In this document: positions 6,242 to 8,719 of the stretch, piece by piece | Layout: every line of letters begins with the position of its first letter | Numbering within the stretch: position 1 is the first letter of the stretch | Assembly: GCA_047634655.1 (NCBI GenBank) | Contig: JBLIHY010000090.1 | Span: forward strand, 1 to 8,719 | DNA: 8,719 nucleotides | Reading direction: 5' to 3' | Origin: CANLBN01 sp047634655 | Lineage (GTDB): Bacteria > Pseudomonadota > Gammaproteobacteria > Pseudomonadales > Cellvibrionaceae | The notes under the pieces: model-generated | The model's input: the letters and a program-made list of their open reading frames with translations, nothing else | What the model was told of the DNA's origin: nothing | Databases searched by the model: none | Translations under genes and position numbers: made by a program

Positions 6242-6772
6242 TCAATCGAACTTGTAAGTCAATCCCAAGCCGATAGTGGTGACTTCAACATCAATGCCAT
6301 CTAACTTGTCATTATAATACGACATATACTCAAAATTAATGGCGGAATTATCAGATAAGTAGTAATCCAGACCTGCTCCATAAGAAAATCCACTGTCACT
6401 GACTGAACCTGATTCCCCCGAAATATCGAATTCAAGTTCTATATCAGAATAACCAAAAATGGCATAAGGAGAGACCTTACCGCTAGCGGCGAATTTGCCA
6501 TATAGGCCTATAATTTCACTGACCTTCAGCGAATCACCACCAATACCATCATCGCTTAGACCAAAGCCAACACGAGCTTCTAACTGGAAATTTTCGGTTA
6601 TCCCATAACCCCCGCGAACGATCAAATTAGATGGGTCAAGGTCTATTCCCTCGACATCAAGATTAGTAAAACCGTATTGACCTCCCAGATAAAATTCTTC
6701 CGCATGGGTAAAATTGGAGCCACTGGCAATCGCAAGAGCTGAAACGGCAATAGTTAGAGCTTTAAACTTCAT
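6242..6772 (-). CDS. Small outer-membrane beta-barrel protein (porin/OmpW-OmpX-like size)
   Basis: The 176-residue product has a Sec signal peptide with a cleavage site after THA (about Ala24), leaving a mature protein of about 152 residues. Alternating aromatic/hydrophobic strands such as FYLGGQYGF, NLIVRGGYGI, FQLEARVGF, FSYGAGLDYYL and TTIGLGLTYKF, separated by acidic Gly/Asp/Ser loops, indicate an eight-stranded barrel of the 'outer membrane protein beta-barrel domain' type. Family members serve as adhesion, stability or small-pore proteins, and no specific substrate can be read here. The chain ends in Asp after the usual terminal Phe (YKFD), which is unusual for the BAM recognition signal. 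The ribosome site GGAGAA (6778-6783) is strong. The gene is monocistronic, facing rplS. Confidence 0.85.
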   Translation of the reverse strand: MKFKALTIAVSALAIASGSNFTHAEEFYLGGQYGFTNLDVEGIDLDPSNLIVRGGYGITENFQLEARVGFGLSDDGIGGDSLKVSEIIGLYGKFAASGKVSPYAIFGYSDIELEFDISGESGSVSDSGFSYGAGLDYYLSDNSAINFEYMSYYNDKLDGIDVEVTTIGLGLTYKFD

Positions 6773-7123
6773 AGAAATTCTCCGTTAGTAATATTAGTAA
6801 ATGATAAAAAATATTTCTTATCTCTCGAGAGATAAGATAAATAGAAGACAACAGTACAAAGCAAAAGTTATATGTAAGTATATATTTTTATCCTAAATCC
6901 TGTTCGGTGTGTTCGAATACAAAATTACACGGCTTGCTACAGTCGATGCAAAGATATAGCTATAAAAGTGACTTGAACTCATAAATCCCAAGCCCGCAGC
7001 CGATACTTAATAGAGTGTCTCAACCTCTGCTTTCTCTGTATCTACCGAACATTTATACTGATTTCGGTGTCAATGTTTTCGTTATTTTAATTTTGAGTAG
7101 GCCAATTGTCGGGGGATGTGAAT
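6773..7123. other. AT-rich divergent intergenic region between the barrel gene and gap
   Basis: No gene is supported here. The region carries the 22-base palindrome described separately and AT-rich DNA at 6865-6895 where a promoter for the barrel gene could sit. For the dehydrogenase there is a TATACT -10-like hexamer at 7054-7059 without a good -35. I saw no convincing ArsR-type operator, although one might be expected for an arsenate-induced gene. A 29-codon minus-strand ORF (from an ATG at 6983) lacks a clear ribosome site and was not called. Confidence 0.45.
6816..6837. promoter_or_regulatory. 22-bp perfect palindrome upstream of the barrel gene
   Basis: The sequence is centred on TCGA: TCTTATCTCTC on one half and its exact reverse complement GAGAGATAAGA on the other. 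It lies 44 bases before the barrel start codon. It could be an operator for a dimeric repressor or, in RNA, a 9-bp hairpin with a TCGA loop in the 5' leader. On the minus strand it is followed by AATATTTTTTA, which makes an attenuator reading possible as well. Confidence 0.5.
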
Positions 7124-8134
7124 ATGACCATAAAAGTAGGCGTGAATGGCTTTGGACGTATCGGCCGTTTAGCGGTGCGAGCGGCTTGGGAGTGGGACGA
7201 CATCGAATTTGTCCAAATTAACGACCCGGGTGCCGATAACAATACGATGGCCCATTTATTGAATTTTGATTCCACCCACGGACACTGGTCGCATGAAGCC
7301 CTGCCAACGGATACAGGAATAAGCATTGGGGCCAAGCAGATTCAATGTACGCACAACAAGACTATCGCCGGTACCGATTGGACCCCGTGTGATGCGGTGA
7401 TCGAAGCGTCGGGCGTAATGAAATCTACTCAACGGTTGCAGGCTTATCTGAACCAAGGCGTTAAACGGGTGGTGGTGACCGTACCGGTAAATGAAGAGGG
7501 AGTGCTCAATATCGTTATGGGCGTCAACCACCAGAACTACGATAAAAAACAGCATCGTATTGTCACAGCCGCTTCTTGTACGACTAATTCTCTAGCGCCA
7601 ATTGTAAAAGTAATCCACGAAAACCTCGGTATTGTTCACGGCACTATGACCACCATTCACGCGCTGACCAATACTCAGAGTATCCTCGATCAGCCCCGTA
7701 GCGACTTACGCTGCGCCCGAGCTTGCATCAACAGCTTAATTCCAACTACCACAGGTGCTGCGACAGCCATCACTCACATTTTTCCGGAATTGAACGGTAA
7801 GCTTAATGGTCACGCTGTGCGCGTACCTATTGCCAGCCCTTCGCTGACCGATTGTGTGTTTGAAGTTAGCAAGCCAACTAGTGCTGAAGCTGTGAATGCT
7901 TTGATGAAGGTGGCGGCGGCTGGAGAATTGAAAGATATTCTCGGTTATGAAGAGCGTCCACTGGTATCGATTGACTACGTTAGCGATCCCCGTTCCTGCA
8001 TAGTAGACGCTCCATATACCATGGTGATCGACCACACCCAAGTCAAGCTTTACGCTTGGTATGATAACGAGTGGGGCTATGCCAATCGCACTGTGGAGCT
8101 CGTTCGCCTGATCGGTAGCATGGATAAAGCTTAA
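7124..8134 (+). CDS. Glyceraldehyde-3-phosphate dehydrogenase, ArsJ-associated type
   Basis: The 336-residue enzyme has a full GAPDH fold. The Rossmann motif VGVNGFGRIGRLAVRA (5-20) binds NAD, AASCTTN carries the catalytic Cys152, His179 in TTIHALTNTQ is the partner base, and YAWYDNEWGYANRT lies near the C-terminus. Features such as RAAWEWDDIEFVQINDP (19-35), HLLNFDSTHGHW (44-55), DAVIEASGVMK (90-100) and CARACINSLIPTTTGAATAI (197-216) fit, from memory, the arsenic-cluster paralogue rather than glycolytic GapA. In that pathway the enzyme uses arsenate in place of phosphate to make unstable 1-arseno-3-phosphoglycerate, which ArsJ exports. The ATG at 7124 is preferred because GGGGG (7111-7115) is eight bases ahead; an in-frame TTG at 7106 would leave this outside. 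The reading frame is intact, unlike the gene downstream. Family is certain; the arsenic role is inferred. Confidence 0.9.
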   Translation: MTIKVGVNGFGRIGRLAVRAAWEWDDIEFVQINDPGADNNTMAHLLNFDSTHGHWSHEALPTDTGISIGAKQIQCTHNKTIAGTDWTPCDAVIEASGVMKSTQRLQAYLNQGVKRVVVTVPVNEEGVLNIVMGVNHQNYDKKQHRIVTAASCTTNSLAPIVKVIHENLGIVHGTMTTIHALTNTQSILDQPRSDLRCARACINSLIPTTTGAATAITHIFPELNGKLNGHAVRVPIASPSLTDCVFEVSKPTSAEAVNALMKVAAAGELKDILGYEERPLVSIDYVSDPRSCIVDAPYTMVIDHTQVKLYAWYDNEWGYANRTVELVRLIGSMDKA

Positions 8135-8135
8135 A

Positions 8136-8169
8136 CCTTAAGCCTACCGATATCCCTTAGGTGTACCGA
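8136..8169 (+). repeat. Imperfect 15-base tandem direct repeat after the dehydrogenase
   Basis: CCTTAAGCCTACCGA (8136-8150) and CCTTAGGTGTACCGA (8155-8169) agree at 12 of 15 positions with a 19-base period. They fill the short gap between the dehydrogenase stop and the arsJ remnant. This could be coincidence or duplication debris. Confidence 0.3.
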
Positions 8170-8183
8170 CAGACTGTAGAGAA

Positions 8184-8443
8184 ATGAGGTCTTCCCTATC
8201 CCAGCGACCCCCGGATGGTCGCCAATAGCTGAATCACAGGCAACTACTAGGCCTTTACGCTTACAGCGCGGCGTTCTGTATATGTTGGTGGCGCTTTATT
8301 TTCATCAACGGAGCTACTCTCCACTGGACATTGCACTATTGTTTTTTTACGAAATCTTTGGTGTGATTACTAATCTGGCTATATGGTTATCGACAGTTTT
8401 TATTGCATTCGCCGCGACAATTTCACTTATGTTGCCGGTATAG
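8184..8443 (+). pseudogene. arsJ: Decayed arsJ (organoarsenical MFS efflux protein), N-terminal part
   Basis: ArsJ exports 1-arseno-3-phosphoglycerate made by the partner dehydrogenase. Starting at a possible ATG (8184), the reading gives RQ, a stop at 8226-8228 where ArsJ has Tyr, then L. One extra base near 8232 shifts frame to ITGNY, a stop at 8248-8250 where ArsJ has Trp (TGG to TAG), then AFTLT. A second extra base in GCGC (8266-8269) shifts frame to GVLY, then MLVALYFHQRSYSPL, DIALLFFYEIFGVITNLA and a possible WL to 8389. This follows the ArsJ pattern NYWAFTLTDGALRMLVVLHFH...YSPLQIA.LFLFYE.FGV.TNL as I recall it, with one residue missing in the LFLFYE segment. After about 8390 similarity fades, and the frame stops at 8441-8443. 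The remaining some 350 residues of ArsJ are not recognisable. Confidence 0.82.
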
Positions 8444-8719
8444 CGATGTTGTTGGCATTGAGCTGGGTGGTTGAACTCACTTGTAGTGATGCTGATGTCT
8501 CTGATCTTCCAGTATTATCGATGAAGGATTGTCAAAGGCTGCGGGGAGAATAATGCTGGTTCACATTTCTGTAGGATTGTTTTTAGATAGTTGGCGCACA
8601 TCCTGTGCGCTTGGGTAGTTAGTTACTTATCTCGTGGCGACGTCAGTATTTGCTTTTAGATGGTTTTTTGACGGGTCTTTAAAATCATACTGCCAGGAAT
8701 TTTTCCAAATCGTCGGCGC
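8444..8719. other. Unassigned DNA downstream of the arsJ remnant
   Basis: I cannot support a gene here. A 56-codon plus-strand ORF (8383-8553) has one hydrophobic stretch, VAGIAMLLALSWVVELT, but no ribosome site, and it overlaps the arsJ remnant in another frame. A perfect 7-bp hairpin, GCGCACA (8594-8600) with TGTGCGC (8604-8610), has no T-tract. At the right edge both strands are open: minus 8719-8627, ending YDFKDPSKNHLKANTDVATR, and plus from 8619, including RWFFDGSLKSYCQEFF. One of these may be the end or beginning of a neighbouring gene, but neither is recognised. The region may be further arsJ debris decayed beyond recognition or a deletion scar. Confidence 0.35.

Noticed and set aside
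6890..6983. 29-codon minus-strand ORF upstream of the barrel gene
   Set aside because: No clear ribosome site, low-complexity composition and position in promoter DNA.
7106..7123. TTG start giving a six-residue extension of the dehydrogenase
   Set aside because: The GGGGG ribosome site at 7111-7115 fits the ATG at 7124, and MTIKVGVNGFG is the expected N-terminus.
7015..7221. 68-codon plus-strand ORF overlapping the start of the dehydrogenase gene
   Set aside because: It runs into the dehydrogenase in another frame and does not have a plausible start region; the dehydrogenase frame has the motifs and the ribosome site.
8383..8553. 56-codon ORF with one membrane-like stretch
   Set aside because: No ribosome site, overlaps the arsJ remnant in another frame, and no family recognised; probably a chance ORF in decayed transporter DNA.
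1..8719. CRISPR array, tRNA or rRNA genes, phage or toxin-antitoxin modules
   Set aside because: I looked for regularly spaced repeats, cloverleaf arms with GGTTCGA-type T-loops and typical small gene pairs and saw none that hold up.

Overview
The window reads as chromosomal DNA of a gammaproteobacterium. The evidence is the rpsP-rimM-trmD-rplS ribosome/tRNA operon, an E. coli-like HtpX, a PykA-type pyruvate kinase and an OmpA-like lipoprotein with a standard lipobox. The moderate GC content and the protein style suggest a marine or environmental lineage, but I cannot name the genus from sequence alone.

Layout, left to right. Positions 1-134 (minus) hold the frameshifted N-terminus of an IS30-family transposase that runs off the left edge, with a probable element end near 166-192. 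htpX (plus, 374-1264) encodes the membrane zinc protease. It converges on an OmpA-domain lipoprotein gene (minus, 1318-1965), with a hairpin between them. A 34-codon ORF with a good ribosome site ends in an ATGA overlap with the lipoprotein start. pykA (minus, 2216-3664) lies upstream and is separated by about 440 bp of structured, promoter-bearing DNA from the divergent operon rpsP (4105), rimM (4373), trmD (4925) and rplS (5781-6131). A 14-bp perfect hairpin ends that operon against a convergent gene for a small outer-membrane beta-barrel protein (minus, 6242-6772). The promoter region of the barrel gene carries a 22-bp perfect palindrome.

The right-hand part holds an intact glyceraldehyde-3-phosphate dehydrogenase gene (plus, 7124-8134). 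Its sequence fits the paralogue family usually paired with the arsenic efflux protein ArsJ rather than the glycolytic enzyme. Directly downstream, where arsJ would be expected, is a wreck of arsJ (about 8184-8443): the conserved N-terminal segment can be read through two single-base insertions and at least two in-frame stops. In the known pathway the dehydrogenase converts arsenate to 1-arseno-3-phosphoglycerate and ArsJ exports it. Here the enzyme remains but the local pump is dead. This decayed arsenate-resistance pair is the most interesting content of the window.

The central block is ordinary housekeeping: 30S and 50S proteins, a 16S maturation factor and a tRNA methyltransferase made from one transcript. 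The flanks, with the transposase remnant on one side and the decayed arsenic pair on the other, look like accessory DNA in decay. I found no tRNA, rRNA or CRISPR array.
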